Origin: Pseudomonadota bacterium
GTDB lineage: Bacteria > Myxococcota_A > Polyangia > Polyangiales > Sandaracinaceae
Length of the DNA: 10,677 nucleotides
Reading direction: 5' to 3'
Assembly: GCA_023427125.1 (NCBI GenBank)
Contig: JAEZBP010000403.1
Coordinates: 1 to 10,677, forward strand
The notes under the pieces are model-generated. The model was given only the letters and a program-made list of their open reading frames with translations. It did no database searches and had not been told where the DNA came from. This document shows positions 1 through 6,373 of this stretch, piece after piece. Every line of letters begins with the position of its first letter. Position 1 is the stretch's first letter. Made by a program: the position numbers and the translations under genes.

Positions 1-10
1 GGCGAACGGA

Positions 11-170
11 GAGGGTCTGCGCAGAGCGGAAGAGCCTCTGCGTGCAGCGCGGGAGGGTCTTCAGCGAGCGGCAGGACGGTCTCGGGCCGTGGGCGAACGG
101 CCGGTGCAAGCGAGGCGAGGGTCTGCGGGCGCCCGAAGACGGCCTCGGCTGCTTTTCGGAGGGTCTGCGA
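11..170. repeat. Degenerate 21-bp tandem repeat (about 7 visible copies)
   Basis: The motif GAGGGTCTGCG or close variants recurs with its central TCT or CCT at positions 16, 37, 58, 80, 122, 143 and 164. The spacing is 21 bp with one extra base between the third and fourth copies and one poorly preserved unit near 101. Read as protein, a unit gives a heptad like EGLRxAx: frame 2 gives EGLRRAE-EPLRAAR-EGLQRAA, and after the one-base shift the frame of the downstream oxidoreductase gives DGLGPWA, EGLRAPE, DGLGCFS, EGLRLAR. Frame 2 stays open from the left edge to a TAG at 203-205, so the array could be the tail of an upstream gene, or it could be non-coding repeat DNA. Function is unknown. The periodicity is directly visible; coding status is undecided. 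Confidence 0.7.
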
Positions 171-209
171 TTGGCTCGACAACCCTCGACGCGGCCCCAC
201 GATAGCGCC

Positions 210-1259
210 GTGAACGCCCGCAGCGCGCCGCGCAAGATCGTGATCGCCAAGGCCGGCTCCTACGATCGGCTGCGCGTCGAGCCGATCGCGGCGCCGAGGC
301 CAGGCCCGAACGAGGTGGTGATCGACGTGCGCGCGAGCGGCGTGAACTACGCCGACGTCATCGTGCGGATGGGGCTCTACGCGTCGGCCAAGGAGCTGGT
401 CGGCTGGCCCATCACGCCGGGCTTCGAGGTCGCGGGGATCGTGCGCGCCGTGGGAGCCGAGGTGAAGGACCTCGAGGTCGGCGCGCGCGTGCTCGCCGTG
501 ACCCTCTTCGGCGGCTACGCGTCGGTGCTCGCGGTGCCGCGGCATCAGGTGTTCGCGTTGCCCGAGTCGCTCGACTTCGAGCGAGGCGCGGCGCTCCCGG
601 CGGTCTTCCTCACCGCGCACTTCGCGCTGCGCTTCTTGGCGCATCCGCGCCCCGGCGATCGGGTCCTCGTGCACTCGGCCGCCGGCGGCGGCGGCGGCAA
701 CCTCGTCCAGCTCGCCAAGCTCGATGGCTGCGAGGTCACCGGCGTGGTCGGCGGCACCCACAAGGTCGAGGCCGCGCGCGCGCTCGGGTGCGACCACGTG
801 ATCGACAAGTCACGCGAGGATCTCTGGCGCCGCGCCGAGCAGATCTCCGCGCGCGGCTTCGACGTCGTCCTCGACGCGAACGGCGTCGCCACGCTGAAGG
901 GCAGCTACGAACACCTGCGACCGGCCGGCAAGCTCGTGATCTACGGCTTCGCCACCATGATGCCCAAGACCGGCGGCCGGCCCAACTACCTCAAGCTCGC
1001 CGCCGACTACCTCCGGACGCCGCGCTTCAACCCGCTCGATCTCACGAATCAGAGCAAGAGCGTCCTCGCGTTCAACCTGAGCTACCTCTTCGATCGCGAC
1101 GACATCCTGCGCGAGGGCATGGCCGAGCTCGCCACGCTGCTCGGGCAGGGCAAGCTCGTGCCGCCGGCGGTGACGACCTACCCGCTCGACGAGGTCGCGC
1201 GGGCCCACCGGGACATCGAGTCGGGCCGCACCATCGGCAAGCTCGTTCTCCTGCCTTGA
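210..1259 (+). CDS. Zinc-independent quinone oxidoreductase / VAT-1-like medium-chain dehydrogenase
   Basis: This is a 349-residue member of the medium-chain dehydrogenase/reductase superfamily, quinone-oxidoreductase/VAT-1 branch. Such proteins are cytosolic NADPH-dependent reductases of quinones or enones. The N-terminal GroES-like domain has the GPNEVVIDVRASGVNYADVI motif and the PGFEVAGIV stretch. The Rossmann domain follows, with the glycine-rich loop SAAGGGGGNLVQLAKL and then AARALGCDHVID. The C-terminus RTIGKLVLLP is typical of the family. The catalytic-zinc ligands of alcohol dehydrogenases are absent. Family members normally begin just before RKIVIAKAGSYDRL, so I chose the GTG at 210. 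A TTG at 171 has a better-placed GGAGGG, but that purine run belongs to the 21-bp repeat. The ORF stays open back to 42. The gene converges on the RND permease with 24 bp between the stops. The physiological substrate is not predictable. Confidence 0.85.
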   Translation: MNARSAPRKIVIAKAGSYDRLRVEPIAAPRPGPNEVVIDVRASGVNYADVIVRMGLYASAKELVGWPITPGFEVAGIVRAVGAEVKDLEVGARVLAVTLFGGYASVLAVPRHQVFALPESLDFERGAALPAVFLTAHFALRFLAHPRPGDRVLVHSAAGGGGGNLVQLAKLDGCEVTGVVGGTHKVEAARALGCDHVIDKSREDLWRRAEQISARGFDVVLDANGVATLKGSYEHLRPAGKLVIYGFATMMPKTGGRPNYLKLAADYLRTPRFNPLDLTNQSKSVLAFNLSYLFDRDDILREGMAELATLLGQGKLVPPAVTTYPLDEVARAHRDIESGRTIGKLVLLP

Positions 1260-1268
1260 ATCGGCGCC

Positions 1269-1442
1269 CACAAAGGTTCGGCGTCACCGATCCCCGTCGT
1301 CCGACGGGGCGGAGGCCACCAAAGGCTCGGCCTCACCGATCGGATGCTCGGACTTGGAGGAAGCCACCAGAGGCTCGGCGTCATCGATCGGGTCCTCGGA
1401 CGGGACGGAAGCGACCAGAGTTTCGGCGTCACCGATCGCAGC
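1269..1442 (-). repeat. 48-bp tandem repeat in the RND tail, with an out-of-frame fourth copy
   Basis: Three in-frame units encode AAIGDAETLVASVPSE, DPIDDAEPLVASSKSE and HPIGEAEPLVASAPSD (residues 1174-1221 of the permease; bases 1442-1299). The DNA of a fourth, partial unit continues at about 1292-1269 (GATCGGTGACGCCGAACCT on the minus strand). It is displaced by one base in a GGGG run, so the permease reads DDGDR and stops at the TGA inside that unit. In the shifted frame the unit would read IGDAEPLWA. The present C-terminus therefore looks like the product of a slip within a longer repeat tract. The tail is predicted to be cytoplasmic, and its function is unknown. Confidence 0.85.
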
Positions 1443-4400
1443 GTCCGGCGGGGAGCGAACCACCGCGGGCTCGACTTCGTCGAGCGAATCACCGGAGGCT
1501 TGCGTCGACGGTTCGTCGTCGCCGCTCGGTTGGTCGGGAGCGGAGGGCCGGTCGCCGGGACGCGGCTCAGTGAGAGGCACGTCCGTCTCGTCGCGCAGCA
1601 GCTTACGCCCGTCGGTCAACCGACCGAACAAGTAGTAGAGCCCTGGGATGACAACTACACCCACGATGGTCCCCAAGAGCATCCCGCCGACGCCAGTGAC
1701 ACCGATGGTACGGCTGCCGAGCGCGCCGGCGCCGTGGGCGAAGATCAGCGGAAACAGGCCGGCGACGAAGGCGAACGATGTCATCTGGATGGGTCGGAAG
1801 CGGAGCATTCCCCCCTCGACCGCCGCGTCCTTGAGCGACGCGCCTTCGTGTCGCCGCTGGACGGCAAATTCCACGATCAGGATCGCATTCTTCCCAAGCA
1901 ACCCGACGAGCATGATCAAGCCGAGCTGGGCCCAGACGTCGTTGGATAGCCCGGCCGCCTGCAGGAGGAGAAACGAACCGAAGATTCCGATCGGAAGCGA
2001 CAGTATGACCGCGAGCGGAATAAGAAAGCTCTCGTACTGCGCCACCAGCACCAGATAGACGAACACGACGACGATCAGGAAGATGTAAAGGGCCGCGTTC
2101 CCCGAACGTGACTCGTCCCAGGAGAGACCCTCCCAGCCGAGATCGTACCCTCGAGGCAGCGTCTGAGCGGCGACCTCTCGCACCGCCTGAATGGCCTGCC
2201 CGCTCGAGTAGCCGTGGGCAGGAACGAGCTGGATGGCAGCCGAGGGGTACAAATTGTACCGGGTGATCTCGTTGAGCCCCTGCCGCCTACGGATCTGCAT
2301 GAAGGACGAGTATGGGACCATTTCCCCCGCCTCGTTCTCAACGAAGAGCTCGTCCAGGTCGGTGGGCATCCGCCGAAAGTCGGGCCACGCCTGGACGTAG
2401 ACCTTATAGAACTGATTGAACCTGACGAACCCCTGCTCGTACGTGCTGCCGATGAGAATGTTGAGGTTCTCGAGCGCGGTCTCGATGGTCACGCCTTTCT
2501 GCATCGCCACGTCGTTGTCGATGATCAGCTCGTACTGGGGGTAGTCGGCGGCATAGAACGTAAAGAGAGTTCCGACCTCCTCGCGCTCGCGCAGGGCGTC
2601 CATGAGCTCGTCGGTCACCTCTCCGAGTCGTTCGTAGTCGGCCGTACTCGACTGCGTCTGGTCGAGCACACGCAGCGAGATGCCGCCAGCCGCGCCGAAC
2701 CCTGGAATCGCCGGCGGCTCGAAGAACTCCAGCTTGATGTCGGTGATCCCTCGAGCCCTCTCCTCGAGCTCCTCGATGATCTCGGTTGCGGTGAGCGAGC
2801 GCTCGGACCAGTCCTCGAGGTTGATGATGGCGGTGCCCGCGTTCGATCCCCGGCCTTCGGTCAGGATCTCGTACCCGGCCACCGAGGTAACGGAGCGCAC
2901 CCCCTCGATCTGGCGGGCGATCTCCTGCAGCTCCTGGGACTTCGCGTTCGTGTACTCAAGGGTCGAGCCGGGAGGCGTCTGAAGGACCGCGTAGATGACG
3001 CCCTGGTCCTCCCCCGGGATGAAGCCGCTCGGTAGCAGGGTATTCTCCCCCACGATGCCAACACAGAAGACGCCAACGACAGCCATGGTCAATAGCCGGC
3101 GCGCGACGATAGGCCTCAACACCCGGCCGCCATAGAACTTCGTGAGATTATCGACGGCACGGCTGAAGGGCGCCTGCACGACGGGAACCACGAGGATCAA
3201 GAGGCCAATGGGACCCCACAGATCGTAGGCCAGGTAGGCGAGACCGGCCATCACCGGCCCACCCAGGACGGCGTAGAGCAGAAGCTTCCGGCGGCTCATC
3301 TCCTGAAGCTGGCGCCATAAGCTCTTCCTGACCTCATCGCCATGCCCCGACGGCTCATGCCGGTGGGGTTTGAGGATCATCGCACAGAGGACCGGCGTGA
3401 GCGTCAGGGCGACCACACCCGAGAGAATGATGGTCGAAGCCATCGTTACGCCGAACTGACGGTAGAAGACGCCGACCGGCCCGGGGATGAACGTCACCGG
3501 CACGAACACGGCGGTCATCACGAGCGTGATGGCGATGATGGCGCCGCTGATCTCCTTGATCACCTCCATCGTGGCGCGATAGGGCGAGAGATCTGTCGCC
3601 GCCATCTTGGCGTGCACCGCCTCGACCACGACGATCGCGTCGTCGACCACCACGCCGATGGCCAAGACCATGGCGAAGAGCGTGATGAGGTTGATCGAGA
3701 AGCCCATCAGCTGCAGGACGAAGAAGCTGCCGATGAGCGACACCGGTACGGCCAGCGTCGGGATGAGCGTAGACCGGAGATCGCCGAGGAACATGTAGAC
3801 GACGAGCGACACCAGAATGAACGCCTCGAGCAATGTATGGAGAACCTGCTCGACGGAGGCGTCCACGAATCTGGAGACGTCGTAGGCGATCTCGTAGTCC
3901 ATACCGGGAGGGAACGATCCCCTCATCCCCTCGAGCGTCGCCTTGATTTCCTCGATGACCTCGGCGGCGTTGGAGCCCGGGGTCTGCTTGAGGACGATGG
4001 ATGCAGCAGGGTGACCGTCGAGGTCCGAGTAGACGTCGAAGAACTCCGAGCCGAGCTCGATGCCATCGTGGTCTGCGGTGCCCTCAACGTCACCATGACC
4101 TTCGCCGTCTCGTGCCTCCCCTTCTTCATCGCCGACGGGCCCGGCGCTGGGGGGTCGGACACAGACGTCCCTGAGCCGCAGGATCTCACCGTCTGGGTTC
4201 GCCCTCAGGATGATGTTGCCGTACTGCTCGGGCTCGGTGTACCTACCGATATAGGTCAGCACATACTCCCGCGATTGCGAGGTCATTCCCGTGGCCTGAC
4301 CGAGCCGGCCCGGCGAGCCGATGATGCTCTGCTGGGCCATGGCCTCCATGACGTCCTCGACGGATACGTGGTAGGCGCGCATGCGCTCTGGGTTCAACCA

Positions 4401-4961
4401 GATCCGCATCGCGAAGGTCCGGTTTCCGAGGTTTACCGGAATTCCCATGCCGCGAATTCGCTTGAGCACGGGCATGAGGTAGACGTTCGCGTAGTTGTAG
4501 AGGTCCGTCTGATCTGCGTTCGGGTCCGTGCTGTAGAGGTTCAGGTACATCAGCATGCTCGGCACGACCTGGCTGACGAGGATGCCCTCCCGGACCACCA
4601 GCGGCGGGAGCCGACTCAACATGATGTTGACCCGGTTCTGAACGTTAACGACGTTGATACTCGGATCCGTGCCCGGCTCGAAGAAGACTCGTATGGTCGC
4701 TTCTCCGGCGCTCGTGGCGTCGGAGACGATATAGCGCATGTCCTGGACGCCGTTGATCGACTGCTCCAGCGGGATCAGGACCGAGTCGACGAGGACGTTG
4801 GCGCTCGCTCCGGGATAGGCGACAGAGACGTAGACGGTCGGCGGTGCGACGTCCGGAAACTGCGCGACCGGGAGGGTCGAGATTCCCAATCCACCCAGGA
4901 ACATGACGATGATGGAGACGACGATCGACAGCGCGGGTCTTGTTAGAATATTCTTGAACAT
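1284..4961 (-). CDS. RND (HAE1-type) multidrug efflux permease
   Basis: This 1225-residue inner-membrane proton-driven exporter is the engine of a tripartite pump. TM1 starts in MFKNILTRPALSIVV, and the first periplasmic loop follows (LPVAQFPDVAPPTVYV). The proton-relay acids are D440-D441 in TM4 (AIGVVVDDAIVVVE), with K1024 in TM10 (VGLLGKNAILIVEF), matching AcrB D407/D408 and K940. Met at 4961 begins the family's usual N-terminus and has GAGG five bases upstream; the frame is open to 5057, but those residues are not RND-like. The adaptor stop lies 44 bp upstream, so the two are probably co-transcribed. Three oddities: a Gly/Asp/Glu/His-rich insertion at residues ~267-300, two probable extra membrane segments at ~560-597 between TM6 and TM7, and a ~110-residue acidic Pro-rich tail with three 16-residue repeats. 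From memory the core resembles a subfamily common in Bacteroidetes-type genomes more than E. coli AcrB. Substrate unknown. Confidence 0.95.
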   Translation of the reverse strand: MFKNILTRPALSIVVSIIVMFLGGLGISTLPVAQFPDVAPPTVYVSVAYPGASANVLVDSVLIPLEQSINGVQDMRYIVSDATSAGEATIRVFFEPGTDPSINVVNVQNRVNIMLSRLPPLVVREGILVSQVVPSMLMYLNLYSTDPNADQTDLYNYANVYLMPVLKRIRGMGIPVNLGNRTFAMRIWLNPERMRAYHVSVEDVMEAMAQQSIIGSPGRLGQATGMTSQSREYVLTYIGRYTEPEQYGNIILRANPDGEILRLRDVCVRPPSAGPVGDEEGEARDGEGHGDVEGTADHDGIELGSEFFDVYSDLDGHPAASIVLKQTPGSNAAEVIEEIKATLEGMRGSFPPGMDYEIAYDVSRFVDASVEQVLHTLLEAFILVSLVVYMFLGDLRSTLIPTLAVPVSLIGSFFVLQLMGFSINLITLFAMVLAIGVVVDDAIVVVEAVHAKMAATDLSPYRATMEVIKEISGAIIAITLVMTAVFVPVTFIPGPVGVFYRQFGVTMASTIILSGVVALTLTPVLCAMILKPHRHEPSGHGDEVRKSLWRQLQEMSRRKLLLYAVLGGPVMAGLAYLAYDLWGPIGLLILVVPVVQAPFSRAVDNLTKFYGGRVLRPIVARRLLTMAVVGVFCVGIVGENTLLPSGFIPGEDQGVIYAVLQTPPGSTLEYTNAKSQELQEIARQIEGVRSVTSVAGYEILTEGRGSNAGTAIINLEDWSERSLTATEIIEELEERARGITDIKLEFFEPPAIPGFGAAGGISLRVLDQTQSSTADYERLGEVTDELMDALREREEVGTLFTFYAADYPQYELIIDNDVAMQKGVTIETALENLNILIGSTYEQGFVRFNQFYKVYVQAWPDFRRMPTDLDELFVENEAGEMVPYSSFMQIRRRQGLNEITRYNLYPSAAIQLVPAHGYSSGQAIQAVREVAAQTLPRGYDLGWEGLSWDESRSGNAALYIFLIVVVFVYLVLVAQYESFLIPLAVILSLPIGIFGSFLLLQAAGLSNDVWAQLGLIMLVGLLGKNAILIVEFAVQRRHEGASLKDAAVEGGMLRFRPIQMTSFAFVAGLFPLIFAHGAGALGSRTIGVTGVGGMLLGTIVGVVVIPGLYYLFGRLTDGRKLLRDETDVPLTEPRPGDRPSAPDQPSGDDEPSTQASGDSLDEVEPAVVRSPPDAAIGDAETLVASVPSEDPIDDAEPLVASSKSEHPIGEAEPLVASAPSDDGDR

Positions 4962-5005
4962 AGGCCTCGACCACGAGGGCGACGCTAAGTCGCTACGCGG
5001 CTCTC

Positions 5006-6181
5006 CTACTCGGCGTGATGTCGCATGTTCGCCAGGGAGTCGTCTGGCGTGATCCACTCGGCGGTCACGTGCTCACCATCGTGGACCTGTCGCGCGCCAT
5101 CGAGGACATACCTATCGCCCGCGGCCAGGCCGCTGCCGATGACGAAGATGTCGTCGGCCTCGTGCGCGACGGTGATCTCACGCTGATGAGCTACTCCGTC
5201 TTCTCCGACGACGTAGACGTACTGCCTGTCGAGAACGTCGAACACGGCCCGCTGAGGGATGACAGGAACGTCGTGCAGCGCCTGGTTGATCAGGAGGGTG
5301 CCCGTCTGACCGTGTCGTAGCAGCGCGTCCGGACTCGGAAAGTCGGCTCGGAACTGGACGTTCCCCGTCTCGCTGTCGAACGTGGACTCGACCGTGACCG
5401 TGTCGCCGGCGACTTGGTCGAAGAGAGCACCGTTGGCCAGGCGGAGCTGGATGGTGGCCCCGGGGAACCGGAGCAGCTGGGGATTTCCAGGTTCGCTGGC
5501 GGCTGGAAGTGTCCGGTATCGAAGGTATTCGGCCTCCGGCACGTTGAAGTACACCCACATTACATCGTTATCGGACAAGGTGGTGAGTATGTCGCCACGC
5601 TCGACAAGGCTCCCTTGTTGGAGATACTGCCGGCCTATAATCCCGTCGTAGGGCGCCGTGATGTTGGTGAACCCGAGCTCTGCTTCCGCCAGGGCCATCT
5701 CCGCCCGAACGCGGTCCCGTTCGGCCGTCGAGAGAGCCAGCTCCTGCGGAGACACCACACGCTCCTCAACGAGCTGTCGCGTGTTTCGAAGCTGGATTTC
5801 GGCCCGACTGAGCTCCGCCCTCTCGGCGTCGAGCCGAGCCCGGTAGAGAATAGGGACGATCCGGAACAACAGCTGGCCTGCTTGGACCCGCTGGCCCTCG
5901 TGGACCGGGATCTCCTCCAGGTAGCCCTCGTCCAGGGCGCGGACTTCGATGTGGCGGCGCGAGTGGATCTGACAGACGAACCCCTTACTCGTCGGAACGT
6001 CTCTCACGGCTGGGCTGCTCAGCACGATGGGGTGGTGGGGCTCGTGTCCCTCGTCCTGAGCGCCGGCCGCGTCGCAGCCGGTTAAAGCGAGCGAGACGAG
6101 GATGAGTACGGACATGCGAGTGGTTACGCGCCTCCTCGAGGTGGACGGAGTCTGGTAGGTCACCGCTTCTGCGATTCTCAC
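5006..6181 (-). CDS. RND efflux periplasmic adaptor (membrane fusion) lipoprotein
   Basis: This 391-residue AcrA/HlyD-type adaptor links the permease to the outer-membrane duct. An Arg-rich n-region (TSRRRVTTRM), a hydrophobic core and lipobox LTGC put the lipidated Cys at residue 36. The lipoyl half-motif RRHIEVRALDEGYLEEIPVH is followed by EGQRVQAGQLLFRI. A short alpha-hairpin comes next (DAERAELSRAEIQLRNTRQL to RAEMALAEAEL), then ITAPYDGIIGRQYLQQGSLV and a beta-barrel and membrane-proximal region (MWVYFNVPEAEYLRY, VIPQRAVFDV). The phrase FVCQIHSRRHIEV recalls the CQIHS adaptors that, from memory, pair with the same RND subfamily. The start is GTG at 6181, with GGGAG seven bases upstream. 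An inner ATG at 6115 would drop the positive n-region. The GTG overlaps the TGA of the outer-membrane-factor relic. Sampled GC (31/60 at 5521-5580) is well below that of the flanking genes. Confidence 0.93.
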   Translation of the reverse strand: MRIAEAVTYQTPSTSRRRVTTRMSVLILVSLALTGCDAAGAQDEGHEPHHPIVLSSPAVRDVPTSKGFVCQIHSRRHIEVRALDEGYLEEIPVHEGQRVQAGQLLFRIVPILYRARLDAERAELSRAEIQLRNTRQLVEERVVSPQELALSTAERDRVRAEMALAEAELGFTNITAPYDGIIGRQYLQQGSLVERGDILTTLSDNDVMWVYFNVPEAEYLRYRTLPAASEPGNPQLLRFPGATIQLRLANGALFDQVAGDTVTVESTFDSETGNVQFRADFPSPDALLRHGQTGTLLINQALHDVPVIPQRAVFDVLDRQYVYVVGEDGVAHQREITVAHEADDIFVIGSGLAAGDRYVLDGARQVHDGEHVTAEWITPDDSLANMRHHAE

Positions 6182-6291
6182 GCCTGTTCTCCCGACTCGG
6201 CGTCGGCGCTGCGCCGCCCCGGGTCAGCCTGTCGCCGTCCGCCTACCAGCGCCTGGTAGAGCGTGACTGCGGTAGTCTTCTGTCGCTGGAG
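6178..6291 (-). pseudogene. C-terminal relic of a second outer-membrane factor (NodT/TolC family)
   Basis: This is a 37-codon open stretch ending in TGA at 6180-6178. It contains KTTAVTLYQALVGGRR, which matches the C-terminal signature of the intact outer-membrane factor next door (RQLSAAVGLYQALGGGWRR). Fourteen bases are identical between the two (6248-6261 and 6444-6457). The reading frame is closed just upstream by TGA (6294-6292) and TAG (6303-6301), and there is no start codon, so this is the broken tail of a lost gene rather than a small gene. Its stop overlaps the GTG of the adaptor (GTGA), the tight coupling expected if an outer-membrane factor gene once directly preceded the adaptor. 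The match is short but falls at exactly the right part of the family. Confidence 0.72.
6189..6193 (-). promoter_or_regulatory. Ribosome binding site of the adaptor gene
   Basis: GGGAG on the minus strand lies seven bases before the GTG at 6181 and decides that start. It sits inside the last codons of the outer-membrane-factor relic (…GAG TCG GGA GAA…). This may explain why the relic's end has been kept, since deleting it would remove the adaptor's translation signal. Confidence 0.7.
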
Positions 6292-6299
6292 TCACGCTC
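6259..6299. repeat. 10-bp perfect inverted repeat at the relic edge
   Basis: The arms are GAGCGTGACT (6259-6268) and AGTCACGCTC (6290-6299), separated by 21 bp. The right arm lies exactly where similarity to the outer-membrane factor ends. The left arm is inside the conserved AVTLY codons. The repeat sits about 80 bp upstream of the adaptor start, so it could be an RNA hairpin or an operator. It could equally be a by-product of the deletion that removed the rest of the relic. There is no T-run, so it is not a standard terminator. Confidence 0.55.
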
Positions 6300-6347
6300 G
6301 CTAACTGCGTAGACGCTCGCCTTCGAAATCCGACACTTCGACCGCTT

Positions 6348-6362
6348 GCCGCCTGCGGCGGC
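6348..6362 (-). terminator. Weak GC hairpin after the outer-membrane factor
   Basis: On the minus strand GCCGCC-GCA-GGCGGC forms a 6-bp stem with a 3-base loop, starting 11 bases past the outer-membrane factor's stop codon. No U-tract follows, so intrinsic termination is doubtful. It could be a pause or a 3'-end stabiliser between the outer-membrane factor and adaptor messages. Confidence 0.25.
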
Positions 6363-6373
6363 GTCCAGCGCGA

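Noticed and set aside
788..1573. A 261-codon plus-strand frame across the oxidoreductase end and permease tail
   Set aside because: It is the +1 shadow of the oxidoreductase followed by the antisense of the 48-bp repeats, giving Arg-rich low-complexity protein.
2214..3035. A 273-codon plus-strand frame
   Set aside because: Antisense shadow of the permease's second half; no recognisable motif.
3342..4946. A 534-codon open frame on the plus strand
   Set aside because: It lies entirely antisense to the permease, whose protein motifs are unmistakable. Its translation is Arg/Asp/His-rich shadow sequence with no family resemblance.
4962..5057. A 32-residue N-terminal extension of the permease
   Set aside because: The residues are hydrophilic and overlap the adaptor's 3' end. 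RND proteins begin at the MFKNIL position, which has its own GAGG.
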